A stretch of 50,097 nt of DNA from Mycobacterium innocens (GCF_900566055.1 NZ_UPHQ01000070.1:1-50097); one strand, 5' to 3'; counted from the first letter of the stretch, positions 1 to 12,133 are shown. Made by a program: numbers and translations. The notes: generated from the letters alone by a model not told the origin.

Positions 1-1040
1 GGATAGGCGCCGCCATTGCCGAACAGGCCGATAGCGTGGCCGCCCGCCCCGCCGTTGCCGCCCAGGGCGGCGCCTATCCCTGCGGGACCTCCGTCGCCGC
101 CGGCCCCGCCGGAGCCGAAGATCACCCCACCGGTACCGCCGACGCCCCCGGCGCCGCCGGCGTTGTGGCCGGCCCCACCGGCGCCGCCACTACCGCCGGA
201 GCCGAACAGCCCGCCGGCGCCACCGGCGCCACCGGCCCCGCCCGTCTGGGCCAGCGAGGCTCCACCGGTGCCGCCGGCACCACCGGGACCGAACAATCCG
301 CCGGCGCCGCCGGCGCCGCCGGCCCCACTGTTGCCCGGGGAGCCGACCACTCCGAGGCCACCGGCACCGCCGGACCCGGCGGTGCCGAAGAGGCCGGCCG
401 CCCCGCCGGCGCCGCCGGCACCTCCGTTGAGGCCGAAGCCGCCGGTGCCGCCGGTCCCGCCGGTGCCGAACAGCCCGCCGGCTCCGCCGTTTCCGCCGTC
501 ACCGGCGATGACGGTTGCCGAGCCGCCGCCGTTGCCGCCGTTGCCGCCATTGCCGAACAACAGCCCGGCGGCCCCGCCGTTGCCGCCTCGCTGGCCGACG
601 GCGCCGGAGCCGCCGGCGCCGCCGCTGCCGACCAGCAGTCCGCCGTCCTGTCCGTTTGCCCCGGAGCCCGGGGCGCCGGCGGCCCCGTTACCGATCAGCG
701 GGCGGCCCAACAGGGTCAGCGTGGGCGCATTGATGACGCCGAGCAGGTTCTGTTGAACGTTGGCGGCCTCAGCAGCGGCATACGCGGCGCCGCCCGTCGT
801 CAAGGCGCGGACGAACTGGTCGTGAAACGTCGCCGCGTGGGCGCTGAGCGTCTGATAGGCGCGGGCGTGCGCGGAAAACAGGGCCGCAACGCCGGCCGAC
901 ACCTCGTCGGCGCCCGCAGCCAGCACCTCGAGGGTGGCGGGCGCGGCCGCCGCGTTGGCAGACGTGATCGTCGAGCCGATGCCGGATACGCTCGAGGCTG
1001 CGGCGAGGATCGTGTCCGGAGCGACGATCAGGTAGGACAT
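1..1040 (-). CDS. PE_PGRS family protein, partial (3' end outside window)
   Basis: The minus-strand frame opens with ATG at 1040 and reads [20 protein letters not shown], a canonical PE domain of about 95 residues including a YxxxE-type motif. The usual linker [10 protein letters not shown] follows, then Gly-Gly-Ala/Gly-Gly-Asn PGRS repeats that stay open to the window edge. PE_PGRS proteins are exported by ESX-5 type VII secretion and placed at the cell surface; individual functions are mostly unknown. The frame was chosen because the repeats read GNGGAGG only here; other long open frames over this stretch are shadows of the repeat. The C-terminus is not visible, so a possible C-terminal domain cannot be judged. 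Confidence 0.9.
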   Translation of the reverse strand, partial: MSYLIVAPDTILAAASSVSGIGSTITSANAAAAPATLEVLAAGADEVSAGVAALFSAHARAYQTLSAHAATFHDQFVRALTTGGAAYAAAEAANVQQNLLGVINAPTLTLLGRPLIGNGAAGAPGSGANGQDGGLLVGSGGAGGSGAVGQRGGNGGAAGLLFGNGGNGGNGGGSATVIAGDGGNGGAGGLFGTGGTGGTGGFGLNGGAGGAGGAAGLFGTAGSGGAGGLGVVGSPGNSGAGGAGGAGGLFGPGGAGGTGGASLAQTGGAGGAGGAGGLFGSGGSGGAGGAGHNAGGAGGVGGTGGVIFGSGGAGGDGGPAGIGAALGGNGGAGGHAIGLFGNGGAY

Positions 1041-1080
1041 GTGCACCTCGCGTTGCGTCGTGGCGATCTGCAGATTCGCC

Positions 1081-1113
1081 GCACCCAAGCCGCACCCAAG
1101 CCTCACCTAAGCC
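1081..1113. repeat. Three 11-bp imperfect tandem repeats
   Basis: gcacccaagcc occurs at 1081-1091 and 1092-1102, followed by the variant tcacctaagcc at 1103-1113. The array lies between the divergent PE_PGRS and DUF1707 genes. No function is evident. Confidence 0.6.
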
Positions 1114-1273
1114 GCACCGATAAAGCCGAAGCCGCGACCGATGGATCGTATCGCGATCGCGTTGGCGGGACCGGGTGTTTGCCGACGATGCAGCCGGCTC
1201 GCCGGGCCGCACCGGCCCGGTAACGGAGGTAAGTTGCGAGGGTGAGGCGACGACAGAACGATCAGGAAAGGTC

Positions 1274-1867
1274 ATGACGGACAGCGGTGGGGACATGGTG
1301 GCTCCAATGACACTGCGGGTGTCGGACGCCGACCGCAACGGCACCATGCGGCGGTTGCACAACGCCGTCGCGCTCGGGTTGATCGATATCAACGAATTCG
1401 AGCAACGCTCGTCTCGCGTGTCCTTCGCGCGTACCCACAGCGAACTGGAGGGGCTGGTCTGCGACCTGCCCGGGCCAGGCGCGATCGTCACGTCCGCAGC
1501 CGACCGGGTGCAACTGCGCGGCTGGGCCGGGTCGTTGAAGCGCCATGGCGAATGGATGGTGCCCACCCGGCTGGCGCTGGTGCGCCGCTTGGGTTCGATC
1601 GATCTCGATCTCACCAAGGCCCGTTTCGCCGGGCCGGTGGTGGTCATCGAGCTCGACATGAAGTTCGGTTCACTGGACCTGCGGCTGCCCGAGGGCGCCA
1701 GCGCCTCGATCGACGACGTCGAGGTATATGTGGGCAGCGCCAGCGACCGCCGCAAAGAGGCACCGGCGGAGGGAACGCCGCATGTGGTGTTGACCGGCCG
1801 GGTGGTCTGCGGTTCGGTGGTGATTCGGGGCCCACGCCGGGCGTTGCTGCGCCGCCATCAGGCTTGA
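1274..1867 (+). CDS. DUF1707 domain protein (Rv2862c-like)
   Basis: This 197-residue protein carries the actinobacterial DUF1707 signature near its N-terminus (LRVSDADRNGTMRRLHNAV, then GLIDINEFEQR). After it comes a beta-rich segment with repeated hydrophobic-Gly-Ser-Leu/Asp turns, like the C-terminal beta-helix part of such proteins. The ATG at 1274 has AGGAAAGG just upstream and fits better than the longer in-frame start at 1175. No membrane segment is seen. Its position beside mapB matches M. tuberculosis Rv2862c-Rv2861c. The molecular function of the family is not known to me. Confidence 0.8.
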   Translation: MTDSGGDMVAPMTLRVSDADRNGTMRRLHNAVALGLIDINEFEQRSSRVSFARTHSELEGLVCDLPGPGAIVTSAADRVQLRGWAGSLKRHGEWMVPTRLALVRRLGSIDLDLTKARFAGPVVVIELDMKFGSLDLRLPEGASASIDDVEVYVGSASDRRKEAPAEGTPHVVLTGRVVCGSVVIRGPRRALLRRHQA

Positions 1868-2019
1868 TCGCGCCACGTTGGGTCACAGTGGCAGCGGCTG
1901 TTCCGGTTGGTGCACCGCACGCCTCGCCGGTGTCGCTGAGATGTGGGCACGTCCCTGGGGCGGCGGCCGGTGCGGCGCAAGTGACGGGCTCGTCGCACGG
2001 CCCCGACTAAGCTAGCGGG

Positions 2020-2877
2020 ATGCCTGCTCGCACCGCGCTTTCTCCCGGCGCCCTGTCCCCGACGCGGCCGGTGCCCAAGTGGATCGCGCGCCCCGAATAC
2101 GTCGGCAAGCCGACGGCCAAGGAGGGGACCGAACCGTGGGTGCAAACGCCGGAGGTAATCGAGAAGATGCACGTCGCCGGCCGGATCGCGGCCGGCGCCC
2201 TCGCCGAGGCCGGTAAGGCCGTGGCGCCGGGGGTGGCCACCGATGAACTGGACCGGATCGCCCACGAGTACATGGTCGACCACGGTGCATATCCGTCGAC
2301 GCTGGGCTACAAGGGGTTCCCGAAGTCGTGCTGCACATCGCTCAACGAGGTCATCTGCCACGGAATCCCCGACTCGACGGTGATCGCCGACGGCGACATC
2401 GTCAACATCGATGTCACCGCTTACTTCGACGGTGTCCACGGCGACACCAATGCGACCTTCCTGGCCGGCGACGTCACCGAAGAACACCGCCTGCTCGTGG
2501 AGCGGACCCGCGAGGCGACGATGCGGGCGATCAACGCCGTCAAACCCGGACGCGCGTTGTCGATCATCGGGCGGGTTATCGAGTCCTACGCAAATCGGTT
2601 CGGCTACAACGTGGTTCGCGACTTTACCGGTCACGGCATCGGTACCACGTTCCACAACGGGTTGGTCGTGCTGCATTACGACCAGCCCGCGGTGGAAACG
2701 ATCATGCAGCCGGGCATGACCTTCACCATCGAGCCGATGATCAACCTGGGCGCCCTCGACTACGAGATTTGGGACGACGGCTGGACGGTGGTCACCAAAG
2801 ACCGCAAGTGGACCGCGCAGTTCGAGCACACGCTGCTGGTCACCGACACCGGCGTCGAAATCCTCACGTTGCCGTGA
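2020..2877 (+). CDS. mapB: Type I methionine aminopeptidase
   Basis: This protein removes the initiator methionine from nascent proteins using a dinuclear metal centre. The 285-residue length and sequence match M. tuberculosis MapB (Rv2861c). It has the proline-rich N-terminal extension (SPTRPVP) typical of actinobacterial MetAP1c, followed by the pita-bread fold. Visible motifs include CHGIPD, the metal-ligand region [16 protein letters not shown], the catalytic-histidine region [13 protein letters not shown] and the glutamate ligands in FTIEPMI and FEHTLLV. The ATG at 2020 starts the conserved [10 protein letters not shown]. An inverted repeat lies just downstream, before cobQ. Confidence 0.96.
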   Translation: MPARTALSPGALSPTRPVPKWIARPEYVGKPTAKEGTEPWVQTPEVIEKMHVAGRIAAGALAEAGKAVAPGVATDELDRIAHEYMVDHGAYPSTLGYKGFPKSCCTSLNEVICHGIPDSTVIADGDIVNIDVTAYFDGVHGDTNATFLAGDVTEEHRLLVERTREATMRAINAVKPGRALSIIGRVIESYANRFGYNVVRDFTGHGIGTTFHNGLVVLHYDQPAVETIMQPGMTFTIEPMINLGALDYEIWDDGWTVVTKDRKWTAQFEHTLLVTDTGVEILTLP

Positions 2878-2887
2878 ACTTTCCGGC

Positions 2888-2947
2888 GCGAGCAGTCGCA
2901 AACTCGCATGATCGCCGCCGCAACGGTGCGAGTCTGTGTCTGCTCGC
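2888..2947. repeat. Imperfect 60-bp palindrome between mapB and cobQ
   Basis: The left arm (2888-2908, beginning gcgagcag) and right arm (2927-2947, ending ctgctcgc) are 21 bp each and match at 18 of 21 positions as inverted repeats around an 18-nt loop. It could act as a mapB terminator hairpin, or be one copy of a dispersed mycobacterial palindrome. It covers the most upstream possible cobQ start (GTG at 2936). Confidence 0.7.
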
Positions 2948-2956
2948 CACCACACG

Positions 2957-4459
2957 GTGAGTGGCGCGCTGCTGGTCGCCGGGACCAGTTCCGATGCCGG
3001 CAAGTCCGTGGTGGTCGCGGGCCTGTGCCGGTTGCTGGCCCGCAGCGGTGTCCGGGTGGCGCCGTTCAAGGCGCAGAACATGTCCAACAATTCAGCCGTC
3101 GCCGTGGAAGGCGGTGAGATCGGCCGTGTCCAGGCCATCCAGGCTCGCGCGGCGGGGTTGGAGCCCAGCGTGCGATTCAACCCCATCCTGCTCAAGCCGG
3201 GCAGCGACCGGACCTCGCAACTGGTCATCCGGGGCCGAGTCGCCGATAGCGTCACGGCGGCCGGCTACCTGCAGCATCGCGATCGGCTAGCCGGTGTCGT
3301 GCTCGATGAATTAGCAAGTCTGCGAGCCGAGTTCGACGCAGTGATCTGCGAGGGAGCCGGATCTGCAGCCGAAACAAACTTGCGGGCAACGGATTTGGCA
3401 AATATGGGGCTGGCGCGCGCGGCCAACCTACCGGTGGTCGTGGTCGGCGACATCGACCGCGGCGGCTTGCTGGCCCATCTGTTCGGGACGGTCGCGGTGC
3501 TCGACCCCGACGACCAGGCACACATTGCGGGCTTCATTGTCAACAAGTTTCGCGGTGACCCCGCGCTGCTGGAGCCGGGGCTGCAGCAGCTGCTGGAGTC
3601 GACGGGCCGGCCGACCTACGGAGTGTTGCCCTACACCGACGAGCTCTGGCTCGACGCCGAGGACTCGCTGTCGGTGGTGGCGCACCGCGTCGTCGGCACG
3701 CCCGAGCCGCCCCGCGGCGACCAGTGGCTGCGGGTGGCGGCGGTGCGGATGCCGCGGATCTCCAACTCCACCGATGTCGAGGCGCTGGCGTGTGAGCCCG
3801 GCGTGCTGGTGCGCTGGATCACCGACCCCGCCGACCTGGCCGACGCCGACCTGATCGTGCTGCCCGGCAGCAAGGCCACGGTCGCAGATCTGTCGTGGCT
3901 ACGCGACCGTGGCCTGGCCGGCGGCATCGTCGACCACGCGCGGGCCGGCAGGCCGGTGCTGGGAATCTGCGGCGGCTTCCAAATGCTGTGCCGCAGCATC
4001 GAAGACACCGTTGAGTCGGGGGCCGGGGCGGTGGCCGGGCTGGGATTGCTGGACGCCGACATCGTGTTCGCCGCGGACAAGAGGCTGCGGCGCTGGCAGT
4101 CGCCGTTGACCGGTTATGAAATCCATCACGGGCGACTGGCCCGCTGCGCCGAGACGGGTTGGTTCGACATCGACTCCGAGGTACAGGGCGTGCGGTGCGG
4201 CGCGGTTTTCGGCACCCACTGGCACGGCCTGCTCGACAACGACGACTTCCGTCGCGCCTGGCTCAACCAGGTGGCCGCCGCCGCCGGCCGGAGCGGATTC
4301 GTCATCGCCGACGGCGTCAACGTGACGGCGCGACGCGACGCTCAGCTGGATCTGATGGCTGATCTGTTGGCGTCGCATGTCGACGTGAAGGCGGTGCTCG
4401 GCCTGCTTGCCGGGCCGCCGCCGCAGCGGCCCTATCTGGTCAGCGAACTGCGGGTTTAG
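2957..4459 (+). CDS. cobQ: Cobyric acid synthase CobQ
   Basis: CobQ amidates four side chains of adenosyl-cobyrinic acid a,c-diamide with glutamine and ATP in cobalamin synthesis. The N-terminal dethiobiotin-synthetase-like domain shows [10 protein letters not shown] and [12 protein letters not shown]. The C-terminal glutamine amidotransferase domain shows [12 protein letters not shown] with its nucleophile Cys, the GYEIHHG signature and a His in FGTHWHGLL. The start is placed at GTG 2957 (VSGALLVAG); GTG 2936 is also in frame but lies in the arm of a palindrome. The protein is about 500 residues, normal for the family. In M. tuberculosis the equivalent (Rv0255c) sits elsewhere; here it is beside mapB and in the same window as cobO, cobB and cysG. 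Confidence 0.93.
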   Translation: MSGALLVAGTSSDAGKSVVVAGLCRLLARSGVRVAPFKAQNMSNNSAVAVEGGEIGRVQAIQARAAGLEPSVRFNPILLKPGSDRTSQLVIRGRVADSVTAAGYLQHRDRLAGVVLDELASLRAEFDAVICEGAGSAAETNLRATDLANMGLARAANLPVVVVGDIDRGGLLAHLFGTVAVLDPDDQAHIAGFIVNKFRGDPALLEPGLQQLLESTGRPTYGVLPYTDELWLDAEDSLSVVAHRVVGTPEPPRGDQWLRVAAVRMPRISNSTDVEALACEPGVLVRWITDPADLADADLIVLPGSKATVADLSWLRDRGLAGGIVDHARAGRPVLGICGGFQMLCRSIEDTVESGAGAVAGLGLLDADIVFAADKRLRRWQSPLTGYEIHHGRLARCAETGWFDIDSEVQGVRCGAVFGTHWHGLLDNDDFRRAWLNQVAAAAGRSGFVIADGVNVTARRDAQLDLMADLLASHVDVKAVLGLLAGPPPQRPYLVSELRV

Positions 4460-4706
4460 GCCGAGACCGGGGTCTGCACCACTCCGGCGGAGCCGTCGAC
4501 AGAGCCGGGCATACCGGCTGGGCCGTCATTTGCTGAAGTGCCGATATCGCGGGGGCGTTTGCTGTAGCTTTCTGGGATCACGACGATTGCCGGTGCTTGG
4601 TGCTTGGAGGCGCGCATGTGCGTGGCGGCGCGAATCTTGCTGCCGAAAGGGGTGCGGGGGGTCGGCGGCCTGCGGCCGCGCGGGTAAGGCTGGAAGAAGG
4701 CCCTCG

Positions 4707-7700
4707 ATGAATTTCTTGGTGTTGCCGCCAGAAGTCAACTCGGCGCGGATGTTTTCCGGCGTCGGGTCGGGCCCAATGCTGGCGGCGGCGGCGGCCTGGG
4801 ACGGGTTGGCCTTCGAATTGGCCTCGGCGGCAGCGGCTTTCGGTTCGGTGACGTCAGGACTGGCGAACGAATCGTGGCAGGGCCCTGCGGCGGCGGCGAT
4901 GGCCGGAGCGGCCGCCCCCTATCTGGGTTGGCTGAATGCGGCTGCGTCACAGGCCGAGGAGGCCGCGGGCCAGGCCCGCGTCGCAGCCGGCGCATTCGAG
5001 GCGGCTAAGGCCGCGACGGTACATCCGGCTGCGTTGGTGGCCAACCGGGGTCGGCTGCTGTCGCTGGTGTTCTCAAACCTGTTCGGGCAGAACGCCCCGG
5101 CGATCGCGGCCGCCGAGGCCGACTACGAGCGGATGTGGGCCCAGGATGCGGCGGCCATGTCGGGCTACTATTCCGGGGTCTCGGCCGCGGCTGGCCAGCT
5201 GACGCCGTGGCAACGTTCGCTGCACAACCTGGCCGGCCCACTACGCGGCCTTCTCGGCGGCCCCGGACGTGCCCCGGCTGCCGGCGCTGCGGGTAACGGC
5301 GACGCCGTCACCACGAAGGCCGCCTCTTCCGGTGCTACCGCGATGACCGGCAATTCCGCCCAGGCCGTCACCCCGGCTGGCGATCCGGCCACGGCAGCAC
5401 GCGCGACAAGCGTGAATGCTGCTGCGGCGCTGGCGCTTCCGGGCAGCGGCAACCAGGGCAGCGGAAACACCGGCAACGGCAACATCGGCAACAACAACTC
5501 CGGCAGCGGCAACCAGGGCAACGGCAACCAGGGCAACGGCAACCTGGGCAGCGGCAACCAGGGCAGCGGCAACCAGGGCGACAACAACCCCGGCAACGGC
5601 AACATCGGCAACAACAACCCGGGCAACGGCAACCAGGGCAGCGGCAACCAGGGCGACGGCAACATCGGCGCCAACAACGTCGGTAGCGGTAACACCGGCA
5701 GCGGTAACCAGGGTAACGGCAACCAGGGCACCGGCAACCCCGGCGACGGCAACCGAGGCAGCAACAATCCGGGCAGCGGCAACACCGGCAACTTCAACGC
5801 CGGTGACGGCAACCGGGGCAACGGAAACCAGGGCGACGGCAACATCGGCGCCAATAACCCGGGTAGCGGCAACACCGGTGACGGCAACGGCGGCAACGGT
5901 AATCAGGGCACCGGTAATGCCGGCGACGGCAACCGCGGCAACAACAACGTGGGCAGTGGCAACACGGGCAACAACAACGACGGTGACGGAAATATCGGCA
6001 ACAACAACTCCGGCGATGGCAACAACAACAGCGGCAACCCAGCCGTCGGCAACCCGGGCGACGGCAACATCGGCAGCGGCAACTCCGGCGACGGGAACAA
6101 GGGCGACAACAACTCCGGCAATGGAAACCTCGGCAACGGAAATATCGGCGACGGCAACAAAGGCTTCAACAACTCCGGCGACGGCAACCTGGGGCTGGCC
6201 AACAGCGGAGACGGCAACAAGGGCGACAACAACTCCGGTGACGGCAACCTGGGCAGCGGCAACACCGGCAACGCCAACAACGGCGACACCAATTCCGGCA
6301 ATGGCAATCTGGGCAGCACCAACGTCGGCGACGGCAACAAGGGCGACACGAACACCGGCGACGGCAACCTGGGCAACACCAACGCCGGCGACGGCAACAA
6401 GGGCGACAACAACCGCGGCACCGGCAACGTAGGCAGCGGGAATACCGGTGACGGCAACAAAGGCGACACCAACTCCGGCTTCGGCAACGCGGGCCACAAC
6501 AACACCGGCGACGGAAACCTCGGCAACGGCAACTGCGGCTTCGGCAACAAGGGCGATAACAACCAGGGCAACGGGAATTCCGGCAACAACAACACCGGCA
6601 ACGGAAACTTCGGCGACACCAATTCCGGACTGGGCAACCGCGGCAACAACAACACCGGCGACGGCAACTTCGGCAGCGGCAACTCCGGCTACGGCAACAG
6701 GGGCGACAACAACCCGGGCTCCGGAAACCTGGGTAGCGGCAACATCGGCAGCGGCAACATCGGCAACAACAACATCGGTAGCGGCAACATCGGCAGCGGT
6801 AATTCCGGTAGCGGCAACCAGAATCCCTTCGGCGGCGGTGCGACCAACAACTCCGGCAGCGGCAACATCGGCAACGACAACTCCGGTAACGGCAACATCG
6901 GCAGCGGCAACTCCGGCAGCGGCAATCGGGGCATCGGACTGCTCTCGACCGGCGACAACAACCAGGGCAGCGGCAACCAGGGCAGCAATAACGTCGGTCA
7001 TGGCAACATCGGCAACAACAACTCGGGCAGCGGCAATACCGGGACCGGCAACTCCGGCAGCGGCAACCTCGGCAACACCAACCAGGGCGCCGGTAACTAC
7101 GGCACCGGAAATACCGGCCAGGGAAACCGGGGTGACGGCAATACCGGCAGCGGCAACCTGGGCAACAACAATCCCGGCATGGGTAACATCGGCAACGCCA
7201 ATCAGGGCGGTGGAAACAACGGCAGCAACAACGTTGGCTGGGGCAACACCGGAAACAACGACATCGGCTTCGGCAACCGCGGCAACAACAACTTCGGTCT
7301 GGGGCTTACCGGCGACAACCAGGTGGGTATCGGCGGGCTGAATTCAGGATGGTTCAACCTCGGCCTCGGGAATTCCGGAAACTTCAACATCGGGTTCGGT
7401 AACTCGGGCAGCGGAAACATCGGCTTCGGGAATTCAGGTAATTACAACATCGGCTTCGGTAACTCGGGTAACGGGAACACCGGCTGGTGGAATTCCGGCG
7501 TCGGGAACACGCTGGCGTCGAACTCCGGCAACTACAACACGGGTTTCTGGAACTCCGGCAACTTCAACACCGGTTTATTGAATTCGGGCAACACCAACAC
7601 CGGTCTGTACAACTCGGGCCACACGAACACCGGCCTGTTCAACTCCGGCAACACCAACACCGGCCTGTACAACTCCGGCAGCACCAACACCGGCCTGTTC

Positions 7701-10700
7701 AACTCCGGCAGCACAAACACCGGCAACTTCAATTCGGGTGGCACCAACACCGGCAGCTACAACTCGGGCGGCACCAACACCGGCAGCTACAACGCCGGCG
7801 GCACCAACACCGGTGACTACAACGCCGGCGGCACCAACACCGGCAGCTACAACGCCGGCGGCACCAACACCGGTGACTACAACGCCGGCGGCACCAACTA
7901 CGGCAATTACAACGCCGGCGGCACCAACACCGGTGACTACAACGCCGGCGGCACCAACACCGGCAACTACAACTCGGGCGGCACCAACTACGGTGACTAC
8001 AACTCCGGTGGCACCAACACCGGCAGCTACAACTCGGGCGGCACCAACACGGGCCTGTACAATTCCGGCGGTACCAATACCGGCAATTACAACTCGGGTG
8101 GCACCAACACCGGCAATTACAATTCCGGTGGCACCAACACCGGCAACTACAACTCGGGTGGCACCAATACCGGCGACCTCAACTCGGGCAACACCAACAC
8201 CGGTAACCAGAACTCCGGCAACACCAACACCGGTAACCAGAACTCCGGCAACACCAACACCGGCAATCAAAACTCCGGCAACACCAACACCGGCAATCAA
8301 AACTCCGGCAATACCAACACCGGCAATCTGAACTCCGGGAATACCAACACGTACGGGGACGCAAGTCGCCCCGACGGATACAACTCGGGCAACACCAATA
8401 CCGGCAGCTACAACTCGGGCAACACCAACACCGGCAATCAAAATTCGGGTAACACCAACACCGGCAACCTGAACTCCGGCAACACCAACACCGGAAACCT
8501 GAACTCCGGCAACACCAACACTTACGGTGATCCCAGCCGGCCCGATGGGTACAACTCCGGCAACACCAACACCGGCAGTTACAACTCGGGCAACACCAAT
8601 ACCGGCGACTACAACTCGGGCAACACCAACACCGGCAACCACAACTCGGGCAAGACCAATACCGGCAACTTCAATTCGGGCAACACCAACACCTATGGTG
8701 ATCCCAGCCGGCCGGATGGGTACAACTCGGGCAACACCAACACCGGCAGCTACAACTCGGGCAACACCAATACCGGCAACTACAACTCGGGCTTCACCGA
8801 CACCGGCGACCGCAACTCGGGCAACACCAACACCGGCAACGCCAACTCGGGCAACACCAACACCGGCGACAAGAACTCGGGCTTCACCAACACCGGTAAT
8901 GCGAACTCCGGCAACACCAACCGATTCGACTTCAACTCAGGTAACACCAACACCGGCAGCAAGAACTCCGGCTTCACCAACACCGGCGACGGCAACTCGG
9001 GAAACACCAACACCGGGAACAACAACAGCGGCAACACCAACACCGGCAGCGGGAACAGCGGCAGGACGAACACCGGTGATAACAACTCCGGCGCCACCAA
9101 TACCGGCAACGGAAACCGGGGTAACACCAACACCGGCGACTTCAACTCCGGAAACACCAACACCGGCAACGGAAACAGCGGTAGCACCAACACCGGCAAT
9201 AACAACTCGGGCAGCACCAACACGGGTGACGGAAACACCGGTAGCACCAACACCGGCAACAATAATTCCGGGAACTTGAACACCGGCGACAACAATTCGG
9301 GCAACTACAACGTCGGTAACGGCAACAGCGGCGATGGCCCCCTGGTGCTGGCTTCGGGTACGGGCAACCTCGCAGGTTCGTCCGGCTTGAACAACCTATC
9401 CTTCGGCTCATCGGGTCAGGACAACAATGGCCTGGGCGGCGGGTGGTCCGGCTCGAACAACGGTGGCGCGGGCGGAGGGAACTCGGGGTCCGACAACGGT
9501 GGCGTAGGCGGCGGAAACTCGGGGTCCAACAACGGTGGTGCCGGCAGTTCTGGCAATTCCGGCAAAAACAATGGCGGCTTCGCCAACGGCGGAAACTCAG
9601 GTGAAAACAACAGCAGTCCCGGTGGTGGTAACTCCGGTTTCAGCAATAACGTTGCCGGCGGCGGGAATTCAGGTTCCTTCAACGGCGGCGCCGGCGGCGG
9701 AAATTCGGGTGACCACAACGGTACGGCCGGTGGTGGCAACGCCGGTAGCAACAACACCGGCGGCAATGGAACTTCGGGTGTTGGCAACTCGGCGGCCGGC
9801 GGGAACTCGGGCTTCGGCAACAGCGGTAGCGCCGGCCAGTCGGGTACCGGCAACAGCGGAGGCGCCGGGAATTCGGGCACCAACAACAACGGGTCCTCCG
9901 GAAGTTCTGGGCGCAACAACGGTGGGGCCGGCGGAAACTCCGGCAACGGCAACAGCGGCAGCGCGGGCAACTCGGGCAGCGGCAACTCCGGAAGTGCCGG
10001 CAACTCCGGCCAAAACAACAGCGGGAGCGCGGGTAACTCGGGCAGCAACAACACCGGAGTCACCTTCGGAAGCTCTGGCTCCGGCAATTTCGCGGCCGGC
10101 GGCAATTCGGGCACCGGCAATTCGGGCAGCGGCGGCAACTCGGGTTTCGGCAACGCCGGAAGCGCGGGCAACTCCGGCCAGAGCAACAGCGGCAGCGGCG
10201 GCAACTCGGGCAGCAACAACACCGGGGCCTCCTTCGGAAGCTCGGGCAGCGCCAATGCCGCGGCCGGGGGAAGTTCGGGCACCGGCAACAACGGCAGCGC
10301 CGGCAACTCGGGCTTCAACAACACCGGCAGCGGCGGGCAGTCGGGCACCGGAAACAACGGTGGCGCAGGGACTTCGGGCTCGGACAACAACGCCTCCGGC
10401 GGCAGCTCCGGCTCGGGCAACAACGGAACCGCCGGCAATTCCGGCAGGAACAACAACGGCAGCGGCGGCAACTCGGGCACCGGCAACAACGGCAGCGCGG
10501 GCAACTCGGGCACCGGCAACAATGCGGTGACGTTCGGCAGCTCGGGGACCGGCAACATCGCGGCGCAGGGCAGCTCGGGTTCGGGCAACTCGGGTACCGG
10601 CGGGGACTCGGGCAAGGACAACGCGGGAAGCGCGGGAAGTTCGGGCTTCAACAACAACGGGTCGGCCGGCAGCTCGGGCCGCAGCAACATCGGCGGCGGT

Positions 10701-11294
10701 AATGCCGGCACTGGCAACATCGGCTTCGGCAGTTCCGGCACGACCAACATCGGGGCCGGCAGTTCGGGCACCAACAATCCGGGTGCCGGTAACGCGGGCA
10801 CCGGCAATGTCGGCGCCGGCAGCTCGGGCACCAACAACCCGGGCGCGGGCAGCTCCGGCAACCAGAACCTGGGCTTCGGCAGTTCCGGGAGCTACAACCC
10901 CGGCGCCGGAAACTCGGGGACGCTGAACCCGGGCGCGGGCAGCTCGGGGCTGCTCAACATCTACGCCGGGGACTCCGGCTACCTGGCGTTCGGCCTGGGC
11001 AACTCGGGCTTGCTGACGCCGGGTGCGGGGAACTCGGGCCTGTTGACACCGGGCGCGGGAAACTCGGGTGGCCTGCTGGCCGGTTTCGGGAACTCCGGAG
11101 CGCTGAATCTCGGCGCAGGGGTTTCGGGCTTGCTGGACTTCGGTGCGACCAACTCCGGCCTGCTCAACTTCGGCACCTTGTTGTCCGGGGTCAAGAACCT
11201 GGGGATCTACACCTCGGGAACCGAGGACATCGGTTATGTGCCGCGCGCGCTCTACGTCGCCAACCTCATCTTCGGTGCGCTGACGGGTCTGTGA
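4707..11294 (+). CDS. Giant PPE-MPTR family protein
   Basis: This 2,195-residue protein starts at ATG 4707 with GGAAGAAGG upstream. The PPE domain (about residues 1-180) begins [18 protein letters not shown] and has a WxG-type turn (SWQGP). The rest is asparagine/glycine pentapeptide MPTR repeats in three blocks: GSGNQG/GNGNIG units (about 5440-7330), [10 protein letters not shown] decapeptides (about 7330-9350) and GNSGSxN-SAG units (about 9350-10950). A tail of GLLxxGAGNSG units follows, ending in [16 protein letters not shown] proteins are ESX-5 substrates of the cell surface. An unusual YGDxSRPDGY insert recurs three times at exact 171-nt spacing. The true repeat number may be affected by assembly. 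Confidence 0.93.
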   Translation: MNFLVLPPEVNSARMFSGVGSGPMLAAAAAWDGLAFELASAAAAFGSVTSGLANESWQGPAAAAMAGAAAPYLGWLNAAASQAEEAAGQARVAAGAFEAAKAATVHPAALVANRGRLLSLVFSNLFGQNAPAIAAAEADYERMWAQDAAAMSGYYSGVSAAAGQLTPWQRSLHNLAGPLRGLLGGPGRAPAAGAAGNGDAVTTKAASSGATAMTGNSAQAVTPAGDPATAARATSVNAAAALALPGSGNQGSGNTGNGNIGNNNSGSGNQGNGNQGNGNLGSGNQGSGNQGDNNPGNGNIGNNNPGNGNQGSGNQGDGNIGANNVGSGNTGSGNQGNGNQGTGNPGDGNRGSNNPGSGNTGNFNAGDGNRGNGNQGDGNIGANNPGSGNTGDGNGGNGNQGTGNAGDGNRGNNNVGSGNTGNNNDGDGNIGNNNSGDGNNNSGNPAVGNPGDGNIGSGNSGDGNKGDNNSGNGNLGNGNIGDGNKGFNNSGDGNLGLANSGDGNKGDNNSGDGNLGSGNTGNANNGDTNSGNGNLGSTNVGDGNKGDTNTGDGNLGNTNAGDGNKGDNNRGTGNVGSGNTGDGNKGDTNSGFGNAGHNNTGDGNLGNGNCGFGNKGDNNQGNGNSGNNNTGNGNFGDTNSGLGNRGNNNTGDGNFGSGNSGYGNRGDNNPGSGNLGSGNIGSGNIGNNNIGSGNIGSGNSGSGNQNPFGGGATNNSGSGNIGNDNSGNGNIGSGNSGSGNRGIGLLSTGDNNQGSGNQGSNNVGHGNIGNNNSGSGNTGTGNSGSGNLGNTNQGAGNYGTGNTGQGNRGDGNTGSGNLGNNNPGMGNIGNANQGGGNNGSNNVGWGNTGNNDIGFGNRGNNNFGLGLTGDNQVGIGGLNSGWFNLGLGNSGNFNIGFGNSGSGNIGFGNSGNYNIGFGNSGNGNTGWWNSGVGNTLASNSGNYNTGFWNSGNFNTGLLNSGNTNTGLYNSGHTNTGLFNSGNTNTGLYNSGSTNTGLFNSGSTNTGNFNSGGTNTGSYNSGGTNTGSYNAGGTNTGDYNAGGTNTGSYNAGGTNTGDYNAGGTNYGNYNAGGTNTGDYNAGGTNTGNYNSGGTNYGDYNSGGTNTGSYNSGGTNTGLYNSGGTNTGNYNSGGTNTGNYNSGGTNTGNYNSGGTNTGDLNSGNTNTGNQNSGNTNTGNQNSGNTNTGNQNSGNTNTGNQNSGNTNTGNLNSGNTNTYGDASRPDGYNSGNTNTGSYNSGNTNTGNQNSGNTNTGNLNSGNTNTGNLNSGNTNTYGDPSRPDGYNSGNTNTGSYNSGNTNTGDYNSGNTNTGNHNSGKTNTGNFNSGNTNTYGDPSRPDGYNSGNTNTGSYNSGNTNTGNYNSGFTDTGDRNSGNTNTGNANSGNTNTGDKNSGFTNTGNANSGNTNRFDFNSGNTNTGSKNSGFTNTGDGNSGNTNTGNNNSGNTNTGSGNSGRTNTGDNNSGATNTGNGNRGNTNTGDFNSGNTNTGNGNSGSTNTGNNNSGSTNTGDGNTGSTNTGNNNSGNLNTGDNNSGNYNVGNGNSGDGPLVLASGTGNLAGSSGLNNLSFGSSGQDNNGLGGGWSGSNNGGAGGGNSGSDNGGVGGGNSGSNNGGAGSSGNSGKNNGGFANGGNSGENNSSPGGGNSGFSNNVAGGGNSGSFNGGAGGGNSGDHNGTAGGGNAGSNNTGGNGTSGVGNSAAGGNSGFGNSGSAGQSGTGNSGGAGNSGTNNNGSSGSSGRNNGGAGGNSGNGNSGSAGNSGSGNSGSAGNSGQNNSGSAGNSGSNNTGVTFGSSGSGNFAAGGNSGTGNSGSGGNSGFGNAGSAGNSGQSNSGSGGNSGSNNTGASFGSSGSANAAAGGSSGTGNNGSAGNSGFNNTGSGGQSGTGNNGGAGTSGSDNNASGGSSGSGNNGTAGNSGRNNNGSGGNSGTGNNGSAGNSGTGNNAVTFGSSGTGNIAAQGSSGSGNSGTGGDSGKDNAGSAGSSGFNNNGSAGSSGRSNIGGGNAGTGNIGFGSSGTTNIGAGSSGTNNPGAGNAGTGNVGAGSSGTNNPGAGSSGNQNLGFGSSGSYNPGAGNSGTLNPGAGSSGLLNIYAGDSGYLAFGLGNSGLLTPGAGNSGLLTPGAGNSGGLLAGFGNSGALNLGAGVSGLLDFGATNSGLLNFGTLLSGVKNLGIYTSGTEDIGYVPRALYVANLIFGALTGL
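8352..8864 (+). repeat. 171-bp higher-order tandem repeats inside the MPTR gene
   Basis: The decapeptide [10 protein letters not shown] or [10 protein letters not shown] is encoded at 8352-8381, 8523-8552 and 8694-8723, exactly 171 nt (57 codons) apart. Each copy is followed by [10 protein letters not shown] decapeptides. The third unit diverges downstream ([10 protein letters not shown]). The exact spacing points to recent in-frame segmental duplication. Confidence 0.85.
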
Positions 11295-11357
11295 ACAGGC
11301 CGCACAAGCGTCTGGAACCGGTGCGCACCCAGCCCAAACCCCTGTACTTTGGCGTAA

Positions 11358-11921
11358 GTGTCCGCGATGATGACCACACTCGACGGATTTCCGGTTCCGG
11401 TAGCGGTATCGGGTCCGGCAACGGGCGTCGTCGTCACCATTTTGGGTGCCGAACAGCGGGCAGTCGCTGCCTACGGCGCCATTTCTGAGCGCCTGCACAC
11501 CGCATCGCTTCGGACCGTTGTTATCGGCGCTGACCCGCGGCTGACCGCCAAGTCCGTGATGGGCATCCTCGACGTCCTGGCGATCGGTTGGGCGGTGGTG
11601 GTCGGTGACCGCGCCGGCGGCGAGCTCGCCTGGGAACTGGCGGCGACCAGGCTGGGGCGATTCGCCGGTCTGGTGGCCATAGATCGCGGGCATCCGCGCG
11701 TGGCAGATGTCAACGGCGTGGTCCGCGACGACCACTGCCCGCCGGTGGAGATCAGCACCACCGTGCTGGTGAGTTCTCCGGCCGCGCGCAAAGTTGCCCG
11801 CGACAGCCAGCGACTGGTCTACGCCGATTGCCGCGTCGTGGACCTTCCGGCGAGGCGCAACGCACACGACTCGACCGCGCAGCTGGCCACCGAGATCGTC
11901 CTGCGCACCAGCGGCTGGTAG
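11358..11921 (+). CDS. Small alpha/beta-hydrolase-like protein lacking the nucleophile
   Basis: This protein of up to 187 residues contains alpha/beta-hydrolase-like strands: RTVVIGADPRLT, then DVLAIGWAVVVGDRAGGELAW where the nucleophile elbow should be, then LVAIDRGHPRV. The elbow reads GDRAG, so Arg stands where a catalytic Ser would sit and ordinary esterase chemistry is unlikely. The core is short, with no lid domain. The start is uncertain: GTG 11358 or ATG 11367/11370, none with a clear ribosome-binding site. The 3' end lies upstream of a decayed glutamine synthetase fragment. I know similar short proteins in mycobacteria but no assigned function. Confidence 0.65.
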   Translation: MSAMMTTLDGFPVPVAVSGPATGVVVTILGAEQRAVAAYGAISERLHTASLRTVVIGADPRLTAKSVMGILDVLAIGWAVVVGDRAGGELAWELAATRLGRFAGLVAIDRGHPRVADVNGVVRDDHCPPVEISTTVLVSSPAARKVARDSQRLVYADCRVVDLPARRNAHDSTAQLATEIVLRTSGW

Positions 11922-12133
11922 CGCGGCGTCGGCCAGCATGCCTTGACGTCGAGTTCGACGAAGGTGGACGTGCCCGGTGCAGCGGTCCGCGTTCGGCCCG
12001 GTTATCATGTCCCACAATGCTTTCCGCCTACTGCTCGCCACCGGCAGCCGAGCGAGCGGTTGCAGCGGTGCCTGCGGTGCCTGCGGTACCCGCGGCGCCG
12101 GCCGCCGGCGACACAGCAGGCCGGCGAGGATCC

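Noticed and set aside
122..1223. Long plus-strand frames opposite the first PE_PGRS gene
   Set aside because: They are shadows of the PGRS repeat; the minus frame gives an intact PE domain and GGxGG repeats.
5241..10861. Long minus-strand open frames opposite the PPE-MPTR gene
   Set aside because: They are antisense shadows of the Asn/Gly repeat, made of monotonous Val/Ala or Leu/Pro, with no credible start or domain.
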